From Roseihalotalea indica (GTDB lineage: Bacteria > Bacteroidota > Bacteroidia > Cytophagales > Cyclobacteriaceae): a stretch of 64,000 nt of DNA. Location of the stretch: NCBI RefSeq assembly GCF_022458895.1, contig NZ_JAINFL010000003.1, positions 248,001 to 312,000 of the forward strand, read 5' to 3'. Made by a program: the position numbers and the translations under genes. Below, one piece after another: positions 1 to 10,094 of this stretch. The notes under the pieces are model-generated. The model did no database searches, had not been told where the DNA came from, and was given only the letters and a program-made list of their open reading frames with translations. Position 1 is the first letter of the stretch, and every line of letters begins with the position of its first letter.

Positions 1-4
1 ACTA

Positions 5-1063
5 TTGTTACCGCTGCCAAGCCACGCCCAGGAACAAGATATTCCGCCGTTAACGGAATGGGTCAATGACTATGCTAATCTGTTATCGCAGCCAGTAGAG
101 GAAGAGCTTAACAACCGGCTGCGTGATCATGAGGAGCGGACGACTAATGAGGTTGTTGTACTGACTCTGAAAAGTCTAAATGGGGCTTCTATTGAAGATC
201 TCTCAATGCAGGTGGTTGAAAAGATTAAAGCCGGGCAGGCAGAGCGCGATAATGGCGTTTTGTTTTTGGTGGTAAAGGATGAACGCAGGTTACGTATTGA
301 AGTGGGCTATGGACTGGAAGCCTATCTGACTGATGCTACCTCCGGACGGATTATCCGAGAAAAGATTGTCCCTTATTTCCGGGCTAATGACTACGAGCAG
401 GGCATTGTAGAAGGTACTAACGCTATTTTGGCTCATATAGAAGGTATTGAAGATTTTAGCGAGCCGGTAGAGGCTACAGAGGATGGCAATGGGTTTGGCT
501 TTTTTACCATTGTGCTGGGCATTGTTTCCTTCATAATCGGACTGTTTGTATTGAAGAAGCGCCGCCGCAATGCGCCCCGCAAGAGCAAGAAGACCGGCTT
601 AGATATGCGCAAGCTCAGCGAGAAAGAAGAAGATGTACACCTTGATCATGGGCAGCAGATTGAGGAAGAGATTGGTTCCGTGGATTATGATGTATGGACA
701 TCTGATCAACCCGGTGATGTATCCATCCTGGCCTATAAGAATCATCTTAATCGTCGTTATAGCAAATGTCCGAACTGCGGGTATATTACGTATTATCACA
801 CTGGAAGCAAAGTGTTGCGTTCGGCTACGTATTCTCATGCCGGGCAGGGAGTACGTAATTACGCCTGTAAAAATTGTGACCATACCGAAACTCGACGCTA
901 CAGTATTCCCCGACTGCAACGAAGCCGCACCGTAATTATTCCTGGCGGTGGTGGTTTTGGAAGTGGGGGCGGTTGGAGTGGCGGAGGTGGCTTCTCTGGT
1001 GGAGGAGGGTTTTCTGGAGGAGGTGGCTCCTTCGGTGGCGGCGGAGCTTCGGGAAGTTGGTAA
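5..1063 (+). CDS. TPM-domain (YgcG-like) membrane protein, 5' end cut by window
   Basis: An N-terminal TPM (TPM_phosphatase, YgcG-type) domain of about 120 residues is visible, with the family signatures VNDYANLLS near the start and RLRIEVGYGLE near residue 95. A single membrane segment follows at about residues 163-182, then a zinc-ribbon-like pair of CxxC motifs (CPNC near 255, CKNC about 35 residues later) and a glycine/serine-rich tail built from imperfect GGGGFS units. The first codon in the window is TTG and the first residues (LPLPSHAQ) look like the end of a signal peptide, so the true start lies upstream of base 1. TPM proteins of this layout are usually anchored with the TPM domain outside the cytoplasm; their function is not well defined, with roles in membrane stress and photosystem repair known for other members. 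A bidirectional terminator follows the stop. Confidence 0.85.
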   Translation: MLPLPSHAQEQDIPPLTEWVNDYANLLSQPVEEELNNRLRDHEERTTNEVVVLTLKSLNGASIEDLSMQVVEKIKAGQAERDNGVLFLVVKDERRLRIEVGYGLEAYLTDATSGRIIREKIVPYFRANDYEQGIVEGTNAILAHIEGIEDFSEPVEATEDGNGFGFFTIVLGIVSFIIGLFVLKKRRRNAPRKSKKTGLDMRKLSEKEEDVHLDHGQQIEEEIGSVDYDVWTSDQPGDVSILAYKNHLNRRYSKCPNCGYITYYHTGSKVLRSATYSHAGQGVRNYACKNCDHTETRRYSIPRLQRSRTVIIPGGGGFGSGGGWSGGGGFSGGGGFSGGGGSFGGGGASGSW

Positions 1064-1134
1064 CTAAAGAGTTGAAAAACGATTGGACAATAAAATAAAT
1101 GCTCCTCAGAGATGGGAGCTTCCCGATCAGGAAC

Positions 1135-1174
1135 AAAAAAAGGCCGAAGACTCTCACGAGCTTCGGCCTTTTTT
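1135..1174. terminator. Bidirectional rho-independent terminator
   Basis: A perfect 9-bp stem (AGGCCGAAG at 1141-1149 with CTTCGGCCT at 1161-1169) is flanked by an A run on the left and a T run on the right, so it can work on both strands. It sits between the convergent TPM gene and the small CxxC gene. Confidence 0.85.
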
Positions 1175-1191
1175 GCCATATTTTTATGAGG

Positions 1192-1374
1192 TTAGCTACC
1201 GCAGCCTACGCAGTCAATTTGCGAGTCCATGGGCTTGGTACCGCTCAGTTTCATTTTCAGGTTATGAATTTTATCACGGATCTCCATGTCTTTAAACATG
1301 TCGCCAGTAAGCTGGGCGTTAAGAGCCTCAATTTGTTGTTCTAATTCCTGGGTGCTTGAAGTAGCTGTTTCCAT
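1192..1374 (-). CDS. Small 60-residue protein with C-terminal CxxC tail
   Basis: The reading frame opens further upstream, but the ATG at 1374 gives a 60-residue protein that starts METATSSTQEL; residues before it are low-quality and lie in AT-rich intergenic sequence. Residues 8-42 are charged and heptad-like (QELEQQIEALNAQL, IRDKIHNLKMKL), consistent with a helical hairpin or coiled coil. The last residues are DCVGCGS, so a CxxC pair sits at the extreme C-terminus, suggesting metal binding or thiol chemistry. I do not recognise a named family. The gene is monocistronic, reads into the bidirectional terminator just downstream, and has no close same-strand neighbour within 200 bases. Confidence 0.7.
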   Translation of the reverse strand: METATSSTQELEQQIEALNAQLTGDMFKDMEIRDKIHNLKMKLSGTKPMDSQIDCVGCGS

Positions 1375-1578
1375 ATATCTGTGTTTTTGTTCGTTCAACG
1401 ATGCTAATATAAAAAGGTTTCGATAAAAATGAAGAAAGGAAAGTGGAGACAGATAATGGAATGCCGGAGGCAGCAGGCTGCAATTGTACACCTAGACGTG
1501 CGAATCCAGACTTTACAGGGCGGTAGACAATCCTATAATTATTCCTTCGTCACTTTAGTCGATCATTCCTTCTGTTGC

Positions 1579-4500
1579 TCACTCCTTATTACCACCATCA
1601 GAAGATAAACCTACCAGGCCAATGAGGCGCAGAAGGTAAGGGACGGCGGCAGTAATGCCAGCCAGCAGCGCAATAAACTGATTGACTATGCTCTCGTGGG
1701 CGAATACCACAAAGAAAATCAGGCTTACAATCAGAATGAGGATAACCGTACTGTAAACGCTCCAACGCCCGTGTTTACGGAGCTCTTTCTCCATCTCCAG
1801 GGCTTCCGATGATTTGATATTAGCCAGGATGAAATTGCGGAAGCTCTCATTCATAATATGGAAAGACTCATCGTAGAAGATTAAGCCTTTTTCCATAAGG
1901 CGTAGCAGTACCTGCTTGTTTTCGGTATTCACAAAACCATCATCGGCCAGGTCGTATAAAATATATTTCTCTTCTTTAGAGCAGGTATTCCATAATGAGA
2001 AGTAAAACGGTTGCGCCATGCTTTGTATTTTCATTAGCACTTCTTCCTTAATATCTTCATCTTCCTGATCACCTACGGCTTCCATTCCCGGAGATAGTTG
2101 AATTTTAGCAGCCGTATTATTCCAGTGGCTAATCATAGTACCATTCATTCGTTCAAAGTAGGGGCGGTTCACACTCATTTCATGGTAGATCAGTTCCCGC
2201 ACCGTATAGCGAGCAGGGAGGCGGCTACGCTCCCGGTTGCATACCAGCTTGGAGTAATACAGTTTAATAAAGCTAGATAGAATATCCTTCCAGCGAGATA
2301 CCCGGGTTTCCAGCTCTTCTTTATCTGCTATCCCTTTCGTGTTTTCTAATAGCTCTTCATACTTAGCCGTAATTTGCATGGGGGTGAGCTTGGAGATGAT
2401 CGTTACGCTATTGCCATTAGCCAGCAAGTTCTCCAGCAGGTACAATCGCCGTTTATTAGTTTCCCGGTCATCAATGCCATAGCTGAAATGCTCCAGCACA
2501 ATCTCTTTTTCCCTTTGTTGCAGTACATCCTTTACCACCAAAGGGAAGTTCGTATCTTCCAGCGCCTGAGAGAGGTCGATTTTGCGGGTTGTATAGCTGC
2601 TGTCAATTTGCCCGAACAGCTCGTGAGCTCCGGCAAAAGGCATGGAAATAATGAATTTGTGTTGAGACCGAAGCCGTTGCCGATGATCAGGGTGAGCGCG
2701 CTCGTAATCCATCAGGTCATCATCAATCTGAATGACTTTCTGAAACTGGAAGGCCTGTACACCAAACAACCGGAGAATGGTAAACTTCAGTAGCCAGTAG
2801 GTGGTGAATAATATAATCCCAAAGCCTAATAGTAACAGCCAGTACTTTGCCAGAAAATCACCTATTGAGGTATTCAGGAAGCGGGGGGTTAGGGCCGCTA
2901 GCACTAGGGGCGGTCGTGTTTCATTTTCCGAGGCAAAATAAGGGTTGTGCTGAAAGGCAAGCAATAGCGTGTCGGGACTGTTTGAGATGGCGGCCCAATC
3001 TTGTCCCTTGGGCATTACAAATCCGTTAGTCTGAGCAGTAAGATCCGTTACAACCAGGCGAAGGTTCAGCATGAGTTCATCAAACTGGGTTACCTCTCGG
3101 GTGCTGTCCGTATGAACATCATTGCCGGATAAGTGCATCATTTGCAGGGCTGGATAGTACAAAGCTTTGGCTTTTGCCCGAGCATACCGGTGAAACCGCT
3201 CGTTTATTTTATGAAAAGTGCTGTCGTGCGTCTGATAAAGTGTTTGCAGGCGGGCATCCCGTTTCTTAAGCCCTTCATTAACCTGATAGAGATCGTATTT
3301 ATGCCATATTCTTTTCTCATACTCATAGGTTTTGCTGGATAGGAACCATACCGATAACATGCTGCTGATCATCAGATACGAGAAAATCATCAGACAGTAA
3401 CTATGCTGAGAGAACCAGTTAGAAGCTGTAAGGGCTGTAAACCTGTTTCTTAACCATTGAGCAGCTTGGTGCCCGGTAAGGCTGATCATGCTGGCTGCGT
3501 GTACTTTACTTCGTTTTCGCGAAGCAGCCTGGGCCAGCTGGTCCATATTATTAACCACAATGATGGATAGAATAGCTAGTAAATACAGACTGGCCCATAA
3601 AAAAACACTTTGCAACAGCACCGGGTTGTGCTCCAGGGGTAGCCGTTGACTCAACAGTAACAGTACCGTAACCAGTATACCAATAAAAAAAGCCGCGCTG
3701 TATAAAGTGCTTCTTTTCCAGGGAATGGGCTTCTGGTTTGCTTTGGCAAATGTTTTGAAGGTAGACTGGGTTACATAGAATAAAGCACCAAACAACAACA
3801 CCAACCACTCAAATAAATGATAACCGTTAATACGGTCAGGCACGGTGGTGAGGGCAATGCTGATTAATAAAACAAGCAGCGATAGGGCTACCGAACTGGC
3901 CAGCACCCAACCGTAACGGCGGTCGCGCTGTTCTTTCAATAGAGCAAAAGCAGTTACGTACGAAAAAATAATGGCAATTAAGAATGATGCAATGGTTTGA
4001 GGAAGCAATGTGCTGCTGCTCCAGTTATAAGCCAGTAGCACCAGACCATAAATAATATTTAAGCTAAAAATGATGGCATATTTAACAGGCCGCGGAGTGC
4101 GGGTTTGTATCTGCTGTTCTGGCTGACCGGGTCCCCGCCGGTAAGGCCACAGCCATTCGAAGAAAAGGATCTTCCGCTTAAGTTTGGTAGGCCGATAATA
4201 AATGAGGAAGATCAACAAAAATTGTAGGCCGGAAACTATAGAGATTAGTACAATGCCTGCGGTGCTAAATGTGAGGATATACTGATAAGGGCTTTCCAGA
4301 TATTCTTTATCATACGTGGTAACCAGAAACCAAGGTACATTGGGTAATGGCTGGATGTGAGCCCGGTAGCGGCGATTATAGTACGAGACATCGCTGGTGG
4401 CTTCAGATTGGCTGGCTATTGCTGCTACCAATCGCTGTTGGTAATCTACTTCTTGTAAAAAGTTTTCCTGTAGATTCTTCTGCCGGTCAGTATGGTACAG

Positions 4501-6186
4501 GACTAACCCGTTATTGTCGATAATATTAAAACTATACCCCGGCGGCAGCACTGGGTCAGTCACAGAGTATAATACGGTAGATACAGCCAGCACGCTGGTT
4601 TTTTTGCTGGCCTTGGGAGGAATAAACTGGTGATCAAACGCCAGGGGAGTCTGGTGGGTAGTGCGGGAAAATACGCTGATAGGCTCACCGGTAGTCCAGG
4701 AGACAATGGATTGCAGGAAGGAAAGGGTATCTTCACTAATCATAGAATAGCCGCCACCTTCATGCACAGTTTTAAAATAAGCTCTATTGGAGTAGATAGG
4801 CCGGTCGTTATAACGGTGTTCCTTATCCAGCATGGAGTATTCAAACTGTTGCACTCCCCGGTCATCCAGCCAGTAGATAAACCGCAGGAAAGGATAAGTG
4901 GTAAAATCAGGCACCGAGTCAGGGTTATCAGACAGCAGTTTTGGAATACTGATAGTGCTGGGGGTTAAACTGTCCAGTAGATTGGTTAGCGGTGTATTAT
5001 CAGTGCGAGAGGCCTGGAGAATTCGGGTGCTGTCTACCTGGTTGCTGGCCATAAAGGGAATGGGAGCTTCCCCCAACTGCCGAGACAGTTGATGGATTTC
5101 CTGAAGCTCCTGGTTAAAACGATGAGCTACTGTGTCTGCCAGTTGGCCTAGTTGTTTATCCACTGCGGGAATATCGCTCAGGTAGTACTTACCGGTTACC
5201 AGGATCATTAGCATTACAATAGCTGAGCAGACTACAAACATGGGGGGGGCCAGCAGAGCATCTTGCTGGTGTAGCCGTTCAATAGCGCTCATGAAAAAAA
5301 GCTTCATCAACGGCATGGAGAAAAGTAGGAGGAGTAACCCCAGCGATAGAAAAATGAGCCCGAAAAAAGAGATTTTCTTCTTCTGAGCGTCAAAGTGTTC
5401 CTTGGTCACCAGCCCGTAGATGGTCCAGCGTGTATTATTGCTCAGATTATTCGTTACAAAATCGGTACAGAACAAGCGGTAGTCAATGGCTGACAGCTGT
5501 ACTTCGGTGCCTGCCTCGTATACCCGTGGCTTATCATAGCGTTCGGGGCTTCGCGATTCCAGGTTATGCCGCACAAACCGGCCTTCACTTTCACTGTCCT
5601 TGCTTAGCTCGGTATACAGCCGTGAGGGAACGCGCAGTATCTCACCAGGTAAATTCTGGTAGATTAAGGCGGTATCCTGATAGATGATGTAGCCATCGAA
5701 GCTATTCTCTAGTTTCAGAGGGTTAAAAAATGGCTCAAAGTAAGTAGCAAACAGGTTTTCAAATCGGATAGCTTTGCTAGCCTGATGGGTTCCTTCTATG
5801 GGCCAGATGTTCTGATTTGTGGCATTCTGTTCAAACTTTTTCTTAAAACCTACCATGAGGCTGTCTGCCCTGGCCTGTATGCTTTGCACCGAGTCTTGGG
5901 AAAAAGGTGTGTCAGCCTTCTGCATAGCTCTCAGGCGTTGATTTACTTTCAGCAGCAGGCGCAGACTATCTTCCCCTACCTGATAGACAATATTCTTCCG
6001 GTAGACATCGTATTTCTCCTGGAAGTTGAGCCCGATCCGGTCTAATGCTCGCACTCGCTGAGAAATAAGCTGGTTTTCTTTCTTGGGTAGAGCTACCAGA
6101 AAATAGTAGCCAAACAGAGCCATCAGCAAAAAAAGTGTGCCACTAATGATGAATGTGCGACGGGAAACAGATGGGCGAAGATTCAT
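1579..6186 (-). CDS. Polytopic Cache-type sensor with degenerate STAND-like NTPase module
   Basis: This is a 1535-residue membrane protein with about 14 predicted membrane segments (roughly 11-33, 274-295, 314-332, 636-664, 703-721, 728-750, 759-781, 790-806, 829-846, 858-878, 930-951, 1113-1135, 1478-1497, 1500-1525). Residues 34-270 and 335-630 should be extracytoplasmic; the second resembles a double Cache sensor domain (YSNRAYFKTV near 465, NIIDNNGLVLYHT near 555). The cytoplasmic part, about 1136-1470, looks like a STAND-type NTPase followed by a winged helix: a Walker-B-like EIVLEHFSYGIDD near 1228, a sensor-like VTIISKLTP near 1261 and the strip WNTCSKEEKYILYDLADDG from 1399. At the expected Walker A site the sequence is FIISMPFAGAHEL, lacking GK[ST]. 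No histidine kinase, GGDEF or methyl-accepting domain is present. Domain assignments are by eye. It is alone on its strand, divergent from the FG-GAP gene. Confidence 0.75.
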   Translation of the reverse strand: MNLRPSVSRRTFIISGTLFLLMALFGYYFLVALPKKENQLISQRVRALDRIGLNFQEKYDVYRKNIVYQVGEDSLRLLLKVNQRLRAMQKADTPFSQDSVQSIQARADSLMVGFKKKFEQNATNQNIWPIEGTHQASKAIRFENLFATYFEPFFNPLKLENSFDGYIIYQDTALIYQNLPGEILRVPSRLYTELSKDSESEGRFVRHNLESRSPERYDKPRVYEAGTEVQLSAIDYRLFCTDFVTNNLSNNTRWTIYGLVTKEHFDAQKKKISFFGLIFLSLGLLLLLFSMPLMKLFFMSAIERLHQQDALLAPPMFVVCSAIVMLMILVTGKYYLSDIPAVDKQLGQLADTVAHRFNQELQEIHQLSRQLGEAPIPFMASNQVDSTRILQASRTDNTPLTNLLDSLTPSTISIPKLLSDNPDSVPDFTTYPFLRFIYWLDDRGVQQFEYSMLDKEHRYNDRPIYSNRAYFKTVHEGGGYSMISEDTLSFLQSIVSWTTGEPISVFSRTTHQTPLAFDHQFIPPKASKKTSVLAVSTVLYSVTDPVLPPGYSFNIIDNNGLVLYHTDRQKNLQENFLQEVDYQQRLVAAIASQSEATSDVSYYNRRYRAHIQPLPNVPWFLVTTYDKEYLESPYQYILTFSTAGIVLISIVSGLQFLLIFLIYYRPTKLKRKILFFEWLWPYRRGPGQPEQQIQTRTPRPVKYAIIFSLNIIYGLVLLAYNWSSSTLLPQTIASFLIAIIFSYVTAFALLKEQRDRRYGWVLASSVALSLLVLLISIALTTVPDRINGYHLFEWLVLLFGALFYVTQSTFKTFAKANQKPIPWKRSTLYSAAFFIGILVTVLLLLSQRLPLEHNPVLLQSVFLWASLYLLAILSIIVVNNMDQLAQAASRKRSKVHAASMISLTGHQAAQWLRNRFTALTASNWFSQHSYCLMIFSYLMISSMLSVWFLSSKTYEYEKRIWHKYDLYQVNEGLKKRDARLQTLYQTHDSTFHKINERFHRYARAKAKALYYPALQMMHLSGNDVHTDSTREVTQFDELMLNLRLVVTDLTAQTNGFVMPKGQDWAAISNSPDTLLLAFQHNPYFASENETRPPLVLAALTPRFLNTSIGDFLAKYWLLLLGFGIILFTTYWLLKFTILRLFGVQAFQFQKVIQIDDDLMDYERAHPDHRQRLRSQHKFIISMPFAGAHELFGQIDSSYTTRKIDLSQALEDTNFPLVVKDVLQQREKEIVLEHFSYGIDDRETNKRRLYLLENLLANGNSVTIISKLTPMQITAKYEELLENTKGIADKEELETRVSRWKDILSSFIKLYYSKLVCNRERSRLPARYTVRELIYHEMSVNRPYFERMNGTMISHWNNTAAKIQLSPGMEAVGDQEDEDIKEEVLMKIQSMAQPFYFSLWNTCSKEEKYILYDLADDGFVNTENKQVLLRLMEKGLIFYDESFHIMNESFRNFILANIKSSEALEMEKELRKHGRWSVYSTVILILIVSLIFFVVFAHESIVNQFIALLAGITAAVPYLLRLIGLVGLSSDGGNKE

Positions 6187-6513
6187 ACGTCAGCAGGTTG
6201 AAAGGTTGTTTATATTAGTAAGCCAAGGTGGCGTATAGTAACCTAGTAAAACCAGAAATATCATCTATTCTTTGCTGCCTACATCACATCCCTATCTTTC
6301 TCTACAACGCGATGGTTAAAGGGAATAGTTATTCAGTGCCCTTGCTTCTAGTGATCGAAGCCTAACTAACCTGAATAGTCTCCCTCAATTGTCTTCTGTC
6401 TTACCCTTTACTCTCTCCTCTCCAAATTCCACCTATCACCCCTATAATATTTTTCTAAAAAAATTAATATCTTTCGAATTACAAGCGGCACAAACTGACC
6501 TAATAAGACCCTT
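6187..6513. other. Divergent intergenic region
   Basis: No gene seen. The region lies between the divergent sensor and FG-GAP genes and should hold both promoters. A GCTTC/GAAGC inverted repeat is present at 6344-6361. The stretch before 6480 is strongly A/T rich. Confidence 0.5.
6468..6475 (+). promoter_or_regulatory. Candidate Bacteroidota -7 promoter element
   Basis: TATCTTTC matches the Bacteroidota TAnnTTTG consensus at seven of eight positions, 38 bases before the ATG of the FG-GAP/ASPIC gene. No convincing -33 TTTG was found at ideal spacing, so this is only a candidate. Confidence 0.3.
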
Positions 6514-9500
6514 ATGATGAAACCTCTACTACTACTGAGCGTGGTGATGCTCAACTACAGCATTAGCATGGCCCAACCCAACCCGGAAACACTGTTTACC
6601 CTGCTTTCCCCCAAACATACCAAAATAAACTTCCGCAACGATATCAAGGACACGAAGGAACACAATATCCTTATTTATTCCAATTATTATGGGGGAGGTG
6701 GAGTAGGGGTAGGCGATATTAATAATGACGGCTTGCTGGATATCTACTTTGCCGGAAATCTGGTAGGCGATCGTCTGTACCTTAATAAGGGCAACATGCA
6801 ATTTGAAGATATCACTCAACAGGCGGGCATTGCCGAGGATGGCGGTTGGTCATCAGGGGTTCTTTTTGGCGATGTGAACAACGACGGCTGGCTTGATATA
6901 TATGTTACTCGCGAGCTTTACGACGACCGCCCCGACTTGCGTAAGAACAAACTATACATCAATACGCCTCCTAATGAGGGCTCAAAAAAGGTGTCTTTTA
7001 CCGAATCCTCTGCTCAATATGGAGTGGATAATGACCAACGTACCCGCCACGCTACCTTCCTGGATTATGATAAAGATGGCGACCTTGATCTTTTCCTGCT
7101 AAACCAACCGCCCAACCCTGGCGACTATTCTCCTTTCTACGGTTCTGACTTGATGAAGGAAGAATACAGCTCTCGATTATTACAGAACCAGGGAGGGCAT
7201 TTTACGGATGTAACTAAAGCAGCCGGGCTGCTAAAGCCTGGTTTTCCCAATAGCGTGTCAGCCAGTGACCTGAATGGCGATGGGTGGACCGATCTGTATG
7301 TCAGCAATGACTTTCAGGCTCCCGATTTTATCTACTTTAACAATGGTGACGGCACATTTACTGAAAAGCTTCAGGAGGTTACCCGGCACACTTCTTTTTA
7401 TAGTATGGGGGTGGACGCCGGTGATATCAATAATGATGGTCTGCTGGATGTAATGGTGGCTGATATGGTGGCTGAAGATAACTATCGGCTGAAAGCAAAC
7501 ATGAGTGGCATGGACCCTTCAGCCTTTTGGAAAGTCGTTGATGAAGGCGGCCACTATCAGTATATGTTCAATACCCTGCATTTGAATACGGCACTTCCTC
7601 AGGCAGAATATGCCGAGGTAGCGGGTGCTGAAGCGAAAGGTGGATACTTCCGGGATATTGCCCAATTAGCCGGAGTAGCCTCTACCGACTGGAGTTGGTC
7701 AACCTTGTTTGCTGATCTGGATAATGACGGCTGGAAAGATCTGCATATTACCAATGGCCTGCTGCGTGACATTCGCAATAGCGATGCTTCTAAGAAATTT
7801 GCTAAGTATATAGAATCCTCCATCAGTGCTTATTTGGCGAAGAACCCTAACCCCGAAGGCATCTCTATCTGGGATATTGCTGATGTGAACAAAGCCCTGG
7901 ATTTTACACCTTCCGTTCCGATCATGAACTATGCTTATCGCAATCGTGGCGACCTGACCTTTGAAAAAGTAAATAAGGATTGGGGCTTTGAGCAAAAAAC
8001 CTTTTCCAATGGCTCGGCCTACGCTGACCTTGATAATGATGGTGACCTGGACCTCGTGATCAATAATGTTAATGGTGTGGCGATGGTGTATCAAAATAAC
8101 GCGCAAGCTTTGCTTAAACATCATTACCTCCGTGTACATCCGGTAGCAGATGACCCCGGCGTGTCTACTCTGGGTGTGAAAGTATGGGCGGAAACCTCAG
8201 CGGGAATACAGTTTTTTGAGACAACCAGCGTACGCGGAATGTACTCAACCAGCGAGTTGACAGCTCATTTTGGTTTAGGCGACCAAACCGAAGTATCGGT
8301 GCTCCGAGTGCGCTGGCCAGATGGCAGGGAACAGGTATTGAATAATGTATCGGCCGACCAAGTACTCACGATACGTTATTCAGACGCAGCATCGGATGCA
8401 ATAGTGGAGAAGACCACTTCGCCTAATCAGCCTTTGTTCACCAATATCACTTCTCAGCAAGCTGCGCCCATCCGGCATACTGAAAACGATTTTGATGATT
8501 TTGAAAAGCAGGTGTTACTTCCACACCGTATGTCTAACCTAGGGCCAGGGCTGGCTACCGGAGATGTCAATAATGACGGACAGGACGATTTCTATCTGGG
8601 TGGTGCTGCCGGACAGCCAGGACAACTGTATATGCAGCAGGAAGACGGCATGTTTACCAAGCTAGATCAGCCAGTGTGGGCAGCGGATGCCATGAGTGAA
8701 GATATGGGCGCCTCTTTTTTTGATGCTGATGGGGATGGAGACCTTGACCTGTATGTGGTCAGTGGCGGAAATGAGTTTGCCTCTCAATCTGCTGAGTACC
8801 AAGATCGGCTATACTTGAACGATGGAAACGGACAGTTTTCCAAAGCGGCTGAAGCCTTGCCAGAGATGCGACAAAGCGGGTCAAAAGTGTATCCCGAAGA
8901 CATTGATCAGGATGGTGATCTGGATTTGTTTGTAGCCGGGCGACATGTACCCTGGGCTTACCCCGAGCCAGCCAGCAGCACCTTGTTGCTGAATGAAGGC
9001 GGAACCTTTGTAGATGCTACCGCTCAACTGGCTGAAGACTTACTGGATGTAGGTATGGTAAATGATGCTGTTTGGGTAGATTTTACTGGCGATGGAATCA
9101 AAGATTTAGCGCTGGTTGGGGAGTGGATGCCCGTTACCTTATTAAAGAATGACGGCAACCACTTCACTAACGTAACAGCCGATTACGGATTAGACCATAG
9201 CACCGGCTGGTGGTTTAGTATAGCCGCGGCTGATATGGATGGTGATGGTGATCAGGATCTGGTAGTGGGTAACCTGGGGTTGAATTATAAGTACCAAGCC
9301 AGTGAGGAAGAACCCTTTGAGGTGTATTATTACGATTTTGATGAGAACGGCTCTAAAGATGTAGTACTCGCTTACTATAATTTCGGTACTCAGTACCCTC
9401 TGCGCGGGCGATCCTGCTCTTCTCAGCAGGTCCCTATGATCAAAGAGAAGTTTGCCTCTTATGACCTTTTTGCATCCGCTGATTTGGTAGATGTGTACGA

Positions 9501-9924
9501 AGAAGACAATCTGGAACAATCACTTAACTATCAGGCAAATACGTTTGCTTCGGTTTATCTGGAAAATACCGGAAGGGGAAAATTCAACGTGCATGAGTTG
9601 CCTACCGAAGCTCAGATATCCTCCGTAAATGATATACTTATCGGTGACTATAACCAAGATCAACATCTTGACATTTTGCTGGCAGGCAATTTATACGGAG
9701 CTGAAGTAGAGACTGCTCGTAATGATGCAAGTGTCGGCCTGGTATTGCTAGGGAACGGACAGCATCAGTTCACTCCCATTACGCCAGCCCAAAGTGGCTT
9801 TTTTGTCCCCACCGATGTAAAAAACATGGGTACGGTACAAGGTAGTCAGGGAACTAATATTCTGGTAGGCAGCAATCATGGTAGTATGCAAATTTTCAGT
9901 GTAGACCTTCAGAAGGTTCCTTAA
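6514..9924 (+). CDS. FG-GAP/VCBS repeat protein with ASPIC/UnbV domain
   Basis: A 1136-residue secreted protein. The signal peptide is MMKPLLLLSVVMLNYSISMA. Many FG-GAP/VCBS blades follow, recognisable from the repeated calcium-binding pattern D-x-N-x-D-G-x-x-D (for example GDINNDGLLDIY, ADLDNDGWKDLH, ADMDGDGDQDLV). An ASPIC/UnbV domain lies at about residues 535-622, with the typical VRGMYSTSEL and VRWPDGREQV segments, and a second set of blades fills the C-terminal half. The fold is an integrin-like beta-propeller placed at the cell surface or in the periplasm. Proteins of this family are very often encoded next to SusC/SusD pairs in Bacteroidota, and here it lies just upstream of one in the same orientation. 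Substrate is unknown. Tandem ATG codons start the gene; the first is used here. Confidence 0.92.
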   Translation: MMKPLLLLSVVMLNYSISMAQPNPETLFTLLSPKHTKINFRNDIKDTKEHNILIYSNYYGGGGVGVGDINNDGLLDIYFAGNLVGDRLYLNKGNMQFEDITQQAGIAEDGGWSSGVLFGDVNNDGWLDIYVTRELYDDRPDLRKNKLYINTPPNEGSKKVSFTESSAQYGVDNDQRTRHATFLDYDKDGDLDLFLLNQPPNPGDYSPFYGSDLMKEEYSSRLLQNQGGHFTDVTKAAGLLKPGFPNSVSASDLNGDGWTDLYVSNDFQAPDFIYFNNGDGTFTEKLQEVTRHTSFYSMGVDAGDINNDGLLDVMVADMVAEDNYRLKANMSGMDPSAFWKVVDEGGHYQYMFNTLHLNTALPQAEYAEVAGAEAKGGYFRDIAQLAGVASTDWSWSTLFADLDNDGWKDLHITNGLLRDIRNSDASKKFAKYIESSISAYLAKNPNPEGISIWDIADVNKALDFTPSVPIMNYAYRNRGDLTFEKVNKDWGFEQKTFSNGSAYADLDNDGDLDLVINNVNGVAMVYQNNAQALLKHHYLRVHPVADDPGVSTLGVKVWAETSAGIQFFETTSVRGMYSTSELTAHFGLGDQTEVSVLRVRWPDGREQVLNNVSADQVLTIRYSDAASDAIVEKTTSPNQPLFTNITSQQAAPIRHTENDFDDFEKQVLLPHRMSNLGPGLATGDVNNDGQDDFYLGGAAGQPGQLYMQQEDGMFTKLDQPVWAADAMSEDMGASFFDADGDGDLDLYVVSGGNEFASQSAEYQDRLYLNDGNGQFSKAAEALPEMRQSGSKVYPEDIDQDGDLDLFVAGRHVPWAYPEPASSTLLLNEGGTFVDATAQLAEDLLDVGMVNDAVWVDFTGDGIKDLALVGEWMPVTLLKNDGNHFTNVTADYGLDHSTGWWFSIAAADMDGDGDQDLVVGNLGLNYKYQASEEEPFEVYYYDFDENGSKDVVLAYYNFGTQYPLRGRSCSSQQVPMIKEKFASYDLFASADLVDVYEEDNLEQSLNYQANTFASVYLENTGRGKFNVHELPTEAQISSVNDILIGDYNQDQHLDILLAGNLYGAEVETARNDASVGLVLLGNGQHQFTPITPAQSGFFVPTDVKNMGTVQGSQGTNILVGSNHGSMQIFSVDLQKVP

Positions 9925-10094
9925 CATTTTTTGTGTCAGGGAAAATTGACTAAAAATGGGTGGCTATATTCAATTTCGTAGAAATTGCGGATAAAGTACG
10001 CTTGATAATGTAGATAAAGTATTAAATGTTAAAATAATTAGGAAAATCATTATAAATATAATTACATTCACTAAATACTAACCTATAAACTACC

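Noticed and set aside
898..1179. Proline-rich ORF on the minus strand
   Set aside because: It is the reverse of the glycine-rich tail of the TPM gene and contains the terminator; coding bias supports the plus strand only.
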